Assembly (NCBI GenBank): GCA_020848735.1
Contig: JADLHO010000219.1
Location: 1 to 64,000, forward strand
Source: Planctomycetota bacterium
GTDB taxonomy: Bacteria; Planctomycetota; UBA1135; UBA2386
Direction of reading: 5' to 3'
DNA: 64,000 nt
Positions 44,639-53,717 of this stretch are shown here, piece after piece. The first letter of the stretch is position 1, and the number at the start of each line of letters is the position of its first letter. A program made the position numbers and the translations under genes. The notes beneath the pieces were generated by a model. That model had not been told where the DNA came from. It ran no database searches and was given only the letters and a program-made list of their open reading frames with translations.

Positions 44639-45190
44639 TCAGGACTGGATGCGCTCCTTGAACTCCAAGGTCTCCGTGTCGATGCGCACCTTGTCCCCGA
44701 CGTCGGTGAGCAGGCCGACCTTCACCTTCACGCCGTTCGACAGCATCGCCTCCTTCTGTCCGGTGGCGCCGCCACCGCGGATCGGCGGCGCGGTCTCCGT
44801 CACGACGAGCACCGAGGTCTTCGGCGGCGCGACCGAGACGAGCTGGTCCTGCACGAAGAACCCCACGTAGGTCTCGGAGGGCCAGAGCAGCGCGTCCTCG
44901 GCCGCGGCGATCGGGCAGCGGACCTCGTCGCCGTTCTCGGTGAAGAACACCTCGTCGATGCCGTCGCGATAGGAGTGCGTGAGGTCGAGCTCCTCGTTGT
45001 CGAGGAGCTCGTACTTCGTGTCGGGGCTCTCCTTGATCTCGGTGACGCGCCCGGACTGGATGTCCTTCAGCTTGAGCTGGATGAACTGCCGGCGATCGTT
45101 CCGGAGGATGTTCCACCAGGCGACTTTGCACATCCGGCCCTCGTAGCGGACGAGGTAACCGGGGCGGAGATCGAGAGCGGCGAGGTGCAT
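44639..45190 (-). CDS. efp: Elongation factor P (divergent tip loop)
   Basis: A 183-residue EF-P, which relieves ribosome stalling at proline runs. Domain I has the KOW-type fold, and domains II and III are recognisable (SYRDGIDEVFFTENGDEV; TETAPPIRGGGATGQKEAML; GDKVRIDTETLEFKERI). At the domain I tip, where E. coli has PGKGQ with the lysylated K34, this protein has RNDRRQ (30-35). The lysine is replaced by arginine and the loop is shortened. It might use an Arg modification, none, or be an EF-P-like paralogue. A GCTATCAT element lies 31 nt upstream of the ATG at 45190. Confidence 0.88.
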   Translation of the reverse strand: MHLAALDLRPGYLVRYEGRMCKVAWWNILRNDRRQFIQLKLKDIQSGRVTEIKESPDTKYELLDNEELDLTHSYRDGIDEVFFTENGDEVRCPIAAAEDALLWPSETYVGFFVQDQLVSVAPPKTSVLVVTETAPPIRGGGATGQKEAMLSNGVKVKVGLLTDVGDKVRIDTETLEFKERIQS

Positions 45191-45643
45191 GCGGAGGGGC
45201 CTCTTGGGTCGGCGGGGCGAGGATGATAGCGGCGGGCCTTCGGATGGCGAGTCCGCAGCGGATCCGCGGAGCCGTACACGGCCGTGCCTCGCGGGGCGGC
45301 CTCAGCGGGCCGACCGCCCCGCATTGCGTACGCGGCGAAGGCGCCGTCGGGCCGGGCGGCCCAGCGGTCGAGTGTCACTCCGTTCCTCGCTCGACCTGGG
45401 CGTGGCCGCGACGGACGGCGAGCACCGGAGAACCCGTACCTCGGAGATGCTCTCGTGGCCTCGGCGCGGGCTTCGGCCCGCAATGGAATGGACCCGGTCG
45501 GCCGACGCTGGTCTCGACTGGCGGGGGAACTCGAGCCTCCTCCGCATCGGCCGCGGCACGCGGCCACCCCCTCCCCGTCGATGGTGCCGGGTCGGCGACC
45601 CGCGAGGTCTGCGCGTCGTGCGCGCGTGCTCGTGAGTCGTCGC
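45191..45643. other. 453-bp intergenic region
   Basis: Apart from the efp promoter element at 45222-45229 I see no gene. Short open frames on both strands have no ribosome site or recognisable product. The segment separates efp from the next minus-strand gene. Confidence 0.45.
45222..45229 (-). promoter_or_regulatory. GCTANNNT -10-like element (efp)
   Basis: Minus strand GCTATCAT, 31 nt upstream of the efp ATG; TATCAT is close to the consensus -10. Confidence 0.45.
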
Positions 45644-47137
45644 TCAGGGGACGATGCAACCGCGCTTGCAGTTCGACACCGTGAGCCCGAAGGCGTTGGC
45701 TGCCGGATCGACGACGACGACCTGGTTGTAGAAGCGCAGCCCCAGCATCCCGACATCACCGGGCAGCGGGAGCGAGTAGCTCGCGGAGCCGCCGAGCTGT
45801 GTTCCGCCCGTCGCGAGGGCGACGTCCTGGTAGAGCGTGCAGCCGGGCATCGCCACGATGCCGAGGTCTTGTGGCAGCACGAACGAGCCCCAGACATCGG
45901 TCCGGAAGCCGAGCAGCACCGCGAAGGCGCCGCCCGAGGATGGCATTCCGGTCAGGTCGGCTTGGAAGGTCGTGCCGGCCTGGGGGATGCTGGCCGGCGC
46001 GGCTTCGATGTCTGGGAGGAAGGGACCCGCACCGCTGCAGCCGGTGCCGATGTCGGCATAGAGGTCCTCGGGACAGACCGGGCTCGAGACGAGGATGCGG
46101 TCGGAGTTCGACGCGTAGATCTGGTCGCAGACGTAGAGCCGACCGGCGGCGTCGATGTCGATACCCGAGTAGCCCTCGCTCGTGCCGCGGGTGAAGACGC
46201 CGGTGGCGGTGAAGCTCCGGCCGGTCGCCGTGAGCGTCGCGGCATCGAACTCGAGCACGGCCGAGTTCAGACCGTCGTAGCTCGTGACGTACGCGTTGGC
46301 CCCGTAGAGCGCCACGTCCATGGCGCGTGTGACCGTGGCGAAGCTCTCCCCGGTGAGCGAGGCGGGGATCCGCCAGAGGCGATTCTGGTCGCGCGACGCG
46401 ACGAACATCGTGCCGTCGGCGGCGACGTCGATCCCGCGCAGCTTCGCCGCGCCGGGCACCGCGTGACGGCCGGTGCCGTTGAAGGTCGGATCGAGCGTGA
46501 GGGTTGCCGTCGCCACGGTCGCCCCGCCGATCACGTAGCGCTCGACGTAGGGTGCATCGGAGCCGCCGTGGAAACGCGTGACGTAGAGCTGATGCACGCC
46601 CGCGTCGTTGCGCACGTCGAGCCCGCCGATGGTCTCCCCGGTCGTGCCGGGAAAGTCGATGTCCGCGAGGGCCACCATCGTGCTCGTCGCGAAGTCCTCG
46701 GTGCAGATGTACACGCGGGCATTGTCCGCGCTCGTGCTGTCCTTGATCGATGCCAGATAGACCCAACCACGGTCGTCGACGACGACGGCCTCGGCCTGAT
46801 GGCTGGCGCTCGAGGCGAAGGGTTGGGTGGTGACGTTGAAGAAGCCGCTCGTGGTGCCGAGCGGTGGCGTGCCGACGAACGTGTAGCTCCGGACACCGGC
46901 AGTCGAGCTACCTTGGATGAAGCTGCCGTAGAGGCGGGCGGCATTGGGATCGAGTGCGATCCCGCGCAGGCTTCGCGTCGACGCGGCGGGGTGATCGGCG
47001 AAGAGCGACCAGCTCACCTGGGCCGCGATACGGTCGGTGAGCGTGCACACGAGCAGGCAGGCGACGAGGCGTGCCCCCGTGCGAAACGATGGCGAGATGC
47101 GGACGACGGGGCGTGGGAACGAGGACGAGTCTTCCAT
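45644..47137 (-). CDS. Secreted beta-propeller-like protein
   Basis: A 497-residue exported protein (signal LVACLLVCTLTDRIAAQ). The middle (about 50-370) shows repeated strands resembling NHL/SMP-30-like propeller blades (GWVYLASIKDS; AADGTMFVASRDQNRLWRIP; DAAGRLYVCDQIYAS). The final 120 residues form a separate beta-domain (GAFAVLLGFRTDVWGSFVLP; GCTLYQDVALATGGTQLGGS; GLRFYNQVVVVDPAANAFG), of a type I associate with planctomycete surface proteins. A strong purine-rich ribosome site (AAGGAAGGAAG) precedes the ATG at 47137. Ligand and role are unknown. Confidence 0.7.
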   Translation of the reverse strand: MEDSSSFPRPVVRISPSFRTGARLVACLLVCTLTDRIAAQVSWSLFADHPAASTRSLRGIALDPNAARLYGSFIQGSSTAGVRSYTFVGTPPLGTTSGFFNVTTQPFASSASHQAEAVVVDDRGWVYLASIKDSTSADNARVYICTEDFATSTMVALADIDFPGTTGETIGGLDVRNDAGVHQLYVTRFHGGSDAPYVERYVIGGATVATATLTLDPTFNGTGRHAVPGAAKLRGIDVAADGTMFVASRDQNRLWRIPASLTGESFATVTRAMDVALYGANAYVTSYDGLNSAVLEFDAATLTATGRSFTATGVFTRGTSEGYSGIDIDAAGRLYVCDQIYASNSDRILVSSPVCPEDLYADIGTGCSGAGPFLPDIEAAPASIPQAGTTFQADLTGMPSSGGAFAVLLGFRTDVWGSFVLPQDLGIVAMPGCTLYQDVALATGGTQLGGSASYSLPLPGDVGMLGLRFYNQVVVVDPAANAFGLTVSNCKRGCIVP

Positions 47138-47330
47138 GGGTGGCTTCCTTCCTTCGAGGGCAGAGGCCGGGGAGGTTGGGCCACCGGTGCAGGAGCGTCA
47201 ATCCTCGACCGCCGGGCCGGTGAGGATCTCTGCGCCACGCCGTGCCGAAACGCCCGCCCGTCGAACTGGATTGCCGCGGTGCTTTCCGGAGGCCGCGGCC
47301 CGGTCCGCGTGCTCCGATCCGCGCGTGGCC

Positions 47331-48761
47331 ATGACGACGGCACGCATGCAGGCGGCGTTCCTCGCGCGCGATGGGCGTTGGGACGGTCGCTTCGTGGCGG
47401 GAGTGACGACGACCGGGGTCTATTGCGTCGCGTCGTGCAAGGCGCGCAAACCGCGGCCGGAGCACCTGCGGCTCTTCGCGGACCCGGCGGCGGCGCGGGC
47501 GGCGGGCTTCCGCGCGTGCCGGCGCTGCCGGCCGGACGACGTCGTCGCGGGGCGTGATCCCGACGTCGATCGCATCGAAGCCGTGCTGGCGGCCCTGCGT
47601 GCGGCGCCCGCGGAATACCCCGACGTGGCGACGGTCGCGCGGCGCTTCGCGCTGGGGGCGACGCGGCTCGAGGCGCTGTTCCGTGCGCATCGGCACGAGA
47701 GCGTCGCGCGGGAGCTGCGGCGCGCGCGCGTGCGTGCGGCGTGTGCGCTGCTCGCGACGACGTCCCGCAAGCTGCTGGCGATCGGCGAGGACGTCGGCTG
47801 GTCGAGTGCCTCGGCGTTGCACGCGGCCTTCCGCGAGTTCGCGAACCTCGGACCCGATGCCTACCGCCGCGCGCTGCACGACACGCGCTTCGAACTCGTG
47901 TTGCCCGCGGAGTTCTTGGTCGCGGACGCGCTCGACTGGCTCGGCCGGGATCCGGCGAGCCAGGTCGCGCGCCGCGTGGATCGGCGCGTCGCGCAGGCGC
48001 TGCGGCTCGCGGGTCGGCCCGCCGCATTGACGATCGATCTCGAGCGGCGGGGTCTCGCGATCTGCGAAGTCGTCGCCGCGCCGCGCGTCGGTCCGACGGG
48101 GATGGCGCAGGCGATCGACGTCGCGCGCGGATTGCTCGGCCTCGACGCCGACGTGAGCGGGTTCGCCCGGCGACTCGCGCGCCTCGGTCCCGCGCACGCG
48201 TGGGCCGCGGCGCGACCCGGACTGCGACCGCAGCGCCATGCGGAGCCCTTCGTCGCCGTGCTCGCGGCGATCGCCCACCAGCAGGTCCATCGCGAGTTCG
48301 GATCCGCCCTGCAGCGCGCGCTCGTCGACGAGGCGGGGGAGCCGGCGCCGCTCGGTCTGCGCTGCCCGCCCACGGCGGGCGCGGTCGCGGCGCTCGACGG
48401 CGACGCGCTGCGCGGACTGCGCTTCTCGCGCGCGAAGGCCGACGCCCTGCTCGGCGTCGCCGCGCGGGTCGCGGCGGGGGAGCTCGACCTCGCCGCACTC
48501 GCGGAGGGCTCGGCACGGCGGGCCGCCGCGGCGTTGTCCGCGAGTCGGGGCGTCGGCCCCTGGACGACGGGCTACGTCCTCATGCGCGGCTTCGGCTTCC
48601 AGGATTGCGTGCCGGCGGGTGATGTCGCGCTCGCGGATGCACTGCGTCAGAAGCTCGGCCTGCGGGAGCGGCCGGACCTCGCCGGACTCGCGGCGGGTCT
48701 CGCGCCGTTCGCCCCGTTCCGGAGCCAGGCCTGTCTCCAACTCGCGAACTGCGTCCCATGA
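47331..48761 (+). CDS. Ada-like regulator fused to AlkA DNA glycosylase
   Basis: A 476-residue fusion for alkylation damage. The N-terminal Ada zinc domain has C32, C36, C63 and C66 (YCVASCKARKPRP; FRACRRC), C32 being the expected methyl-phosphotriester acceptor. An AraC-type helix-turn-helix (about 85-175) is next. Then come the AlkA N-terminal domain and HhH-GPD glycosylase (about 300-470) with GVGPWTTGYVLMRGFG and catalytic D431 in VPAGD. It would sense methyl damage, activate transcription and excise 3-methyladenine. The TGA overlaps the ATG of the Ogt gene (48758-48761). Start chosen at the ATG at 47331. Confidence 0.92.
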   Translation: MTTARMQAAFLARDGRWDGRFVAGVTTTGVYCVASCKARKPRPEHLRLFADPAAARAAGFRACRRCRPDDVVAGRDPDVDRIEAVLAALRAAPAEYPDVATVARRFALGATRLEALFRAHRHESVARELRRARVRAACALLATTSRKLLAIGEDVGWSSASALHAAFREFANLGPDAYRRALHDTRFELVLPAEFLVADALDWLGRDPASQVARRVDRRVAQALRLAGRPAALTIDLERRGLAICEVVAAPRVGPTGMAQAIDVARGLLGLDADVSGFARRLARLGPAHAWAAARPGLRPQRHAEPFVAVLAAIAHQQVHREFGSALQRALVDEAGEPAPLGLRCPPTAGAVAALDGDALRGLRFSRAKADALLGVAARVAAGELDLAALAEGSARRAAAALSASRGVGPWTTGYVLMRGFGFQDCVPAGDVALADALRQKLGLRERPDLAGLAAGLAPFAPFRSQACLQLANCVP

Positions 48762-49306
48762 CCACCAAGTCCAAGTCCGCGTCGACCCTCCTCCGTCACG
48801 CCATCCGACGGACACGCCTCGCGCCGGTGCTCGCCGTGGTCGACGAGCAGCGCCGCGTGGTGCGCCTGCGTTTCCTCGACCCCGACGCACCGGACGCCGA
48901 TGCCGAACGCGTGCTCGCCCCGCTGCGCCGCGCGGGTTGCGAACTGCTCGCCGATGCGCGCGCCTGTGCCGGACTGCTGCGTCAGGTCGACGAGTTCGTG
49001 CGGGGTCGGCGAACGGACCTCGAGGTGGTGCTGGCGCCGCAGGGGACGCCCTTCCAACAGCGCGTGTGGAAGGAGCTCGGTCGCGTGCCCTACGGCGCGA
49101 CGCTGAGCTACGGCTAACTCGCGCGGCGCATCGGTCGGCCGACCGCGGTGCGCGCCACCGCGCGGGCGAACGCGACCAATCCCGTCGCGCTCGCCGTGCC
49201 CTGCCATCGCGTCGTGGGCAAGGACGGCGCGGTCACCGGCTACAACGGCGGCATCGCGGTGAAGACGGCCCTGCTCGCGATGGAGCGCAGGCGCCGCGGC
49301 GGCTGA
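48758..49306 (+). pseudogene. ogt: Ogt/MGMT methyltransferase interrupted by an in-frame TAA
   Basis: Reads as O6-alkylguanine-DNA alkyltransferase over 182 codons, but codon 120 is TAA (49115-49117), at the point where homologues have LSYGE-L. After the stop the frame continues perfectly: LARRIGRPTAVRA, then the active-site PCHRVVGKDG and GYNGG, to a TGA at 49306. The 119-residue product would lack the acceptor Cys. A single G-to-T change in GAA would explain it. Either a recent nonsense mutation or a sequencing error. It is translationally coupled to the Ada-AlkA gene. Confidence 0.88.
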
Positions 49307-49314
49307 GGGCGGGA

Positions 49315-49635
49315 TCAGCCGCGCGCGACGGGCAGGCCGGCGCCGAGCCAGTTCGCCATGCCGCCGTTGAGATTGAGGAGGGCCTGGAAGCCACGGCCGC
49401 TGAGGTATTCGCAGGCCATGCGACTGCGCACGCCGTGCTCACAGGTGACGAGGTAGCGCTGCTGCGGGTCGAGTTCGTGCACCCGGGCCTCGAGCTCCTG
49501 GATCGGCAGCAGCACCGCGCCGTCGATGCGATGCTGCGCGAACTCGCGCGGCGTGCGGACGTCGAGGACGACGAGCTGCGGGTCGGCGGCGAGCGCGGCC
49601 TGGCCCTCGGTGGGCGTGAGGTCTCGGTACTTCAT
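49315..49635 (-). CDS. Rhodanese-like domain protein
   Basis: A 106-residue single rhodanese domain. VVLDVRTPREFAQHRIDGA is the first conserved block. The active-site loop is CEHGVRS with C65, compatible with sulfurtransferase activity (persulfide on Cys). The end is LNGGMANWLGAGLPV. Start at the ATG at 49635. It is convergent with the Ogt gene and could take part in sulfur transfer. Confidence 0.9.
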   Translation of the reverse strand: MKYRDLTPTEGQAALAADPQLVVLDVRTPREFAQHRIDGAVLLPIQELEARVHELDPQQRYLVTCEHGVRSRMACEYLSGRGFQALLNLNGGMANWLGAGLPVARG

Positions 49636-49704
49636 GCGGATCGACGATGGGACGGGCCGGGCGTGGCGCAAGCGACGCGGAGGCCTTTGTGATCCCGGCG
49701 AGGT

Positions 49705-51537
49705 TCAGGGTGAGGCATCGAGGTGGGCGACGTCGCTGTCGCCCATCGCGACGTCGCGCGCGGGGAAGTACTCGCGCCAGCGGCGGGTGACGGTCGCGGC
49801 CGTGTCCGGATCGCAGAAGAGCTCCTCCGGATAGCTGGGCTTCATGCGGGCGTCGAGCACGAGCGGCCCGTCGTGGACGAGCTGATTGCGCACGATGCGC
49901 CGGCTGCGGGCGCAGAGATCGGCCGCCGGCTCGAACCGCGTGAACGCCGTCCAGAGGAAGCGCGTCGAGCTGCGCGTGGTGCTCGCGGCGTCGTCGCAGA
50001 GGACCACGAGCGGCCAGGGTTCGAGCGCGGGGCTGGCGGCGAGCCGCGCCGCGGCGTCGCGTTCCGCCGTGAACGACGGCCCGGAGACGACGAGGCAACC
50101 CGGGCAGAAGGGCAGCGCCGCGGTGAAGCCCTGCGGCAAGGTCGCGGCCTCGAAGCGCTCGGGCAGGGCGCGGATCGGCTCGCCGAGCCCGAGCAGGACG
50201 CCCTTGCTCCCCTCGTTGACGCTCGGTCCCGTGTAGTCGAGCGTGTCCATCGAGAGATTGCCGAAGACGTAGAGGTCGGTCGCGAGGTTCGTGCGCGCGA
50301 GCACGTGCATGAGCGTCGCACGGAAGTCGCGCAGATCGACCGGACGGTCGGTGAGCAACAGGAACTTGGTCAGCGAGAGCTGCCCCTCGCCGAGGATGCG
50401 GAAGGCCGAGGCCATCGCCTCGCGCCGATACCGCTGCGCGACGATCGCCGCCGCGAGGCTGTGGTAGCCCGTCTCGCCGTAGCTCCACAGCTCCGTGACC
50501 GCCGGCATCACGAGCTTGACCAGCGGCAGGAGGAGCTCCTGCAGGTAATCCCCGAGGAAGAAGTCCTCCTGGCGCGGCTTGCCCACGACGGTCGCCGCGC
50601 AGATCGGCTCGGCGCGGTGGAGCAGCGCATGGACGTCGAGGCGCGGGTAATCGTGCCGCAACGAGTAATAGCCGTAGTGATCGCCGAAGGGCCCCTCGGG
50701 TTCGCGGGCGTGCGGCGGGACCTCACCGAGGATCGTGAACTCGGCGCGCGCGGCGACGGCGAGCGGCGAGTGCGGCGTGCGCGCGAGCTCGAGCCGTCGG
50801 CCGAGGAGGAGCGAGCTCAACAGGAGCTCGGGGACGTTCTCCGGCAGCGGCGCGATGGCGCCGAGGATGAGGGCCGGCGGCCCGCCGATGTGCACGGCGA
50901 CGGGCATCGGTCGTCCGCGCCGCTCGTACTCCGCGAGGTGGAACCCGCCGCCCTTGCCGATCTGCATGTGCAGCCCGCAACTTGCATCGCCGAAGCGTTG
51001 GATGCGGTACATGCCGAGGTTCGAACCGAGACCCTCGGGATGCTCGGTGAGCACCAGCGGCAGGGTGACGAACGCGCCGCCGTCCTTGGGCCAGGTCCGC
51101 AGCAGCGGCAGGCGTGTCAGGCGCGGCGGCCGATCGACGCACTCGGCGACGGGGCCACCTCGGCGTCGGCGCAGACCGGTGCGCAGCAGCGCCCACGCGA
51201 GATCGCGCTGCGCGAAGAGTCGCCCCGGGGTCGGCGGCAAGGCGGAATGCGGCAACGAGGCGAGGCGCTCGATGAGCCGTTCGGGTCGCGGGCCGAACGC
51301 GAGTTCGACCCGGCGCGCGGTCCCGAAGAGGTTCGTGACGAGTGGCCAGGGCGAGCCCTTCACGCGCCGGAAGCAGAGCGCGGGGCCGCCGGCGGCGATG
51401 ACGCGGCGGTGCACTTCCGCGATCTCGAGATCGGGATCGAGCTCCGTCTCGATGTCGACGAGCTCGCCCTCGCGGCGCAGGACCGCCAGGAAGGCGCGGA
51501 GGTCGACGAGCGGCGCGGACTTCGGCAGGCGCGTCAT
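49705..51537 (-). CDS. UbiD-family decarboxylase
   Basis: A 610-residue prenyl-FMN-dependent decarboxylase. Blocks: LRREGELVDIETELDPDLEI, LGMYRIQRFGDASCGLHMQI (Mn/prFMN site), AEFTILGEVPPHAREPEGPFGDHYGYYS containing the conserved Glu, and a C-terminal domain (LYVFGNLSMDTLDYTG; LPQGFTAALPFCPG). It is longer than E. coli UbiD (about 497) and resembles the long type seen in menaquinone-futalosine organisms. It may act in quinone synthesis or on an aromatic acid; no ubiX is in the window. The ATG at 51537 overlaps the lpxB stop by 4 nt. Confidence 0.87.
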   Translation of the reverse strand: MTRLPKSAPLVDLRAFLAVLRREGELVDIETELDPDLEIAEVHRRVIAAGGPALCFRRVKGSPWPLVTNLFGTARRVELAFGPRPERLIERLASLPHSALPPTPGRLFAQRDLAWALLRTGLRRRRGGPVAECVDRPPRLTRLPLLRTWPKDGGAFVTLPLVLTEHPEGLGSNLGMYRIQRFGDASCGLHMQIGKGGGFHLAEYERRGRPMPVAVHIGGPPALILGAIAPLPENVPELLLSSLLLGRRLELARTPHSPLAVAARAEFTILGEVPPHAREPEGPFGDHYGYYSLRHDYPRLDVHALLHRAEPICAATVVGKPRQEDFFLGDYLQELLLPLVKLVMPAVTELWSYGETGYHSLAAAIVAQRYRREAMASAFRILGEGQLSLTKFLLLTDRPVDLRDFRATLMHVLARTNLATDLYVFGNLSMDTLDYTGPSVNEGSKGVLLGLGEPIRALPERFEAATLPQGFTAALPFCPGCLVVSGPSFTAERDAAARLAASPALEPWPLVVLCDDAASTTRSSTRFLWTAFTRFEPAADLCARSRRIVRNQLVHDGPLVLDARMKPSYPEELFCDPDTAATVTRRWREYFPARDVAMGDSDVAHLDASP

Positions 51538-52916
51538 GGGCCGGTGGGACTCCCGCGGGATGCCCGGACCGCCGGCCGCGGGCCGGCCGACAGGGCCTGG
51601 ATCCAACGCGCGGCGCGCTGCGAGGCACCGGGTTCGCCGAGCCGCGTGCGCAGGGCCGCGAGTCCGCTCAGGCAGCGTTCCCGCTCCTCGCCGTCGTCCC
51701 AGAGCGCGCGCAGGCGGGTGCCCGCCCGCTGCCAGTCGGCGGCGGTCTCGATCGCGAGCTCGGGGACGAGTTCCTTGGCCATGCAAAGGTTGGCCGATGC
51801 GAAGTAGGGCACGGTGAGCAGGTGACGGCGGACGAAGCGGGCGAATGCGCCGTGCACGACGTACACGACGACGCTCGGCACGCCGTGCAGGCAGGCCTCG
51901 AGGCTGCCGGTCCCGGACTTCACGAGGCAGGCGCGCGCGCGCGGCAGCACGCGGCGCGGCTCGAGTTCCAGGACCTCGACGAAGCCGGTGTCCGCCTGCG
52001 CGGCGAGGAGCTCGCGGATGAGCGCGACGCGTCGCGGGTCGCGGTGCGCGATCACGACGCGCAGGCCCGGCGTGTCGGCGCGCAGCGCCCGCGCGAGCTC
52101 GACCATCGGCGCGAGATGGAGCGCGATCTCCTGGCGGCGACTGCCGGGCAACAGGAGCAGGGTGGGGCGATCACCGTGCGCGTCCTGGAGCGGGGGAGCC
52201 GGCGGCGCGTCGAGCAGCGGATGGCCGACGTACTGCGAGGGGAGTCCCGCGGCGCCGAAGAACGCCGGCTCGAAGGGCAGGATCGTCAAGGTCGCGTCGA
52301 CGGCGCGGCGGTACCGCCGCATGCGCCAGGGACCCCAGGCCCAGTACTGCGGCGCCACGTAGTGCACGACCGGGATGCCGCGACGGCGCGCGGCCTCGGC
52401 CATCACGAGGTGCAGGCCCGGGTAGTCGACGAGCACGACGAGGTCGATGCGTTCGTCGCGGAGGATGCGGAGGTACGCGGCGAAGGCGCGCAGCAGGAGG
52501 GGGATGCTGCGGAGCACGCCGCCGAGGCCCATCACCGCGTGATCCGCGAGCGGGAAGCGCAGCTCGACGCCGCGCGCGGCGAGGCGCGCGCCGCCGAACG
52601 CGAGGATCTGCGGGGCGGGCGACGCATCGCCGCTGCGCAGCGTGGCCAGCCCGTCGAGCAGGCGCAGCGCGAGTTCCTCGCCGGAGGCCTCGCCGCAGGA
52701 GAGGAACACGCGCGGCGTGCCGGCGACGGCCTTCACGACGCGTGCGGGCAGGGCCGCGTCGTCGGCCGGATCGGGCGGCGCCGCCGCGAGGGCCCGCGCG
52801 GTGGCCGCGACATGGCGGCGGCGGGCGGCGAGGAAGACGAGCAGATGCACGGGCACGGCGAGCGCGCGCAGGACTTCGCGCAACGCCACGCGCAGGACCT
52901 CGAGCGCGACGCCCAT
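51534..52916 (-). CDS. lpxB: Lipid-A-disaccharide synthase with N-terminal extension
   Basis: A 460-residue GT-B glycosyltransferase joining UDP-diacylglucosamine and lipid X. The LpxB core begins near residue 68: RVFLSCGEASGEELALRLLD, DLVVLVDYPGLHLVMAEAAR, VVHYVAPQYWAWGPWRMRRY, LLLPGSRRQEIALHLAPMVE and CLVKSGTGSLEACLHGVPSV. About 67 extra N-terminal residues contain a hydrophobic helix (LAVPVHLLVFLAARRR), absent from E. coli LpxB (382 aa). Presence argues for an outer membrane with lipid A. It lies 3 nt after the ABC permease gene and overlaps ubiD by 4 nt. Confidence 0.93.
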   Translation of the reverse strand: MGVALEVLRVALREVLRALAVPVHLLVFLAARRRHVAATARALAAAPPDPADDAALPARVVKAVAGTPRVFLSCGEASGEELALRLLDGLATLRSGDASPAPQILAFGGARLAARGVELRFPLADHAVMGLGGVLRSIPLLLRAFAAYLRILRDERIDLVVLVDYPGLHLVMAEAARRRGIPVVHYVAPQYWAWGPWRMRRYRRAVDATLTILPFEPAFFGAAGLPSQYVGHPLLDAPPAPPLQDAHGDRPTLLLLPGSRRQEIALHLAPMVELARALRADTPGLRVVIAHRDPRRVALIRELLAAQADTGFVEVLELEPRRVLPRARACLVKSGTGSLEACLHGVPSVVVYVVHGAFARFVRRHLLTVPYFASANLCMAKELVPELAIETAADWQRAGTRLRALWDDGEERERCLSGLAALRTRLGEPGASQRAARWIQALSAGPRPAVRASRGSPTGP

Positions 52917-52919
52917 GGG

Positions 52920-53717
52920 TCAGAGACCGATGCGGCGGAAGGCGCGGTCGGCGGCGAGATACGCCGCGGCTGCCGCGACGAGGAGCCAGCTCGTGGTGCC
53001 GAGCAGGAAGCCGGCGGGTGCGACGTTCTCGGCCATGATCGGCCCGTAGATCTCGAAGTCGGAGAGCCGGAACAGGCTCACGACGCGGATCTCCTGCACG
53101 AAGTAGATCGCGACCTGCATGACGACGAACGCGCCGATCCAGAACGCGGTCACGACCTGGGCGCGCGCGAGCACCGAGACGAGCGTCGTGAGGGCGAGCA
53201 TCGCGAGCGCGAACGCGGAGGCGTGCACGCAGCAGAGGGTCACCGGCCAGAAGGGCAGGCTCTGATCGACCGAAGGCACGCGGCTCAACGGGAGCGCGGT
53301 CCACGACGTGAGGAAGATCGGGATCACGACGATGAGGGCCGTGACCCAGAACTTGCTCCAGAGGATGCGCGAGCGCGACACGGGTCGTGCGAGGAGGAAC
53401 TCGAGCGTCTGGTTCTCGCGCTCGCGCGCGATCAGGCCGGTGCCGAGCAGGACCGCCGCGGCGATCGCCATGATGTTCACGCCCTTGAAGAACATCTGGA
53501 CGGCCATGTACGCGCGGTAGGCCGTCGCGTCGTTCGGCCCCATGACCTCGCTCGCCATCTTCTTCAGGAACTCGGCGGGCATCATGCTGACGATCGCCGA
53601 GCCGCCGCGCCGCAGGTTGGGCCAGAGCAGCACGGCGGGGATCAACATGAGCTCGAGGATCAGCGCATAGGCGAAGCCCATGCCGCGGATCTCGCGCCAG
53701 GTCTTGCCGGCGATCAC
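52920..53717 (-). CDS. ABC-2 type transporter permease
   Basis: A 265-residue membrane protein with about six helices (FAYALILELMLIPAVLLW; VNIMAIAAAVLLGTGLI; ILWSKFWVTALIVVIPIFLT; FWIGAFVVMQVAIYFV; LLVAAAAAYLAADRAF). ARERENQTLEFLLARPVSR is typical of ABC-2 permeases. It would form an exporter with the ATPase encoded just upstream. The GTG at 53717 overlaps the ATPase stop by 4 nt. Substrate unknown; lpxB next door hints at envelope lipid. Confidence 0.82.
   Translation of the reverse strand: MIAGKTWREIRGMGFAYALILELMLIPAVLLWPNLRRGGSAIVSMMPAEFLKKMASEVMGPNDATAYRAYMAVQMFFKGVNIMAIAAAVLLGTGLIARERENQTLEFLLARPVSRSRILWSKFWVTALIVVIPIFLTSWTALPLSRVPSVDQSLPFWPVTLCCVHASAFALAMLALTTLVSVLARAQVVTAFWIGAFVVMQVAIYFVQEIRVVSLFRLSDFEIYGPIMAENVAPAGFLLGTTSWLLVAAAAAYLAADRAFRRIGL

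Noticed and set aside
45302..45659. Short overlapping open frames in the gap after efp
   Set aside because: No ribosome site, no recognisable product, and all frames are open by composition.
49115..49117. TAA in ogt as a recoded codon
   Set aside because: TAA ends or is absent in normal genes here and no recoding element is visible. TAA is not the selenocysteine or pyrrolysine codon. A mutation or sequence error is simpler.
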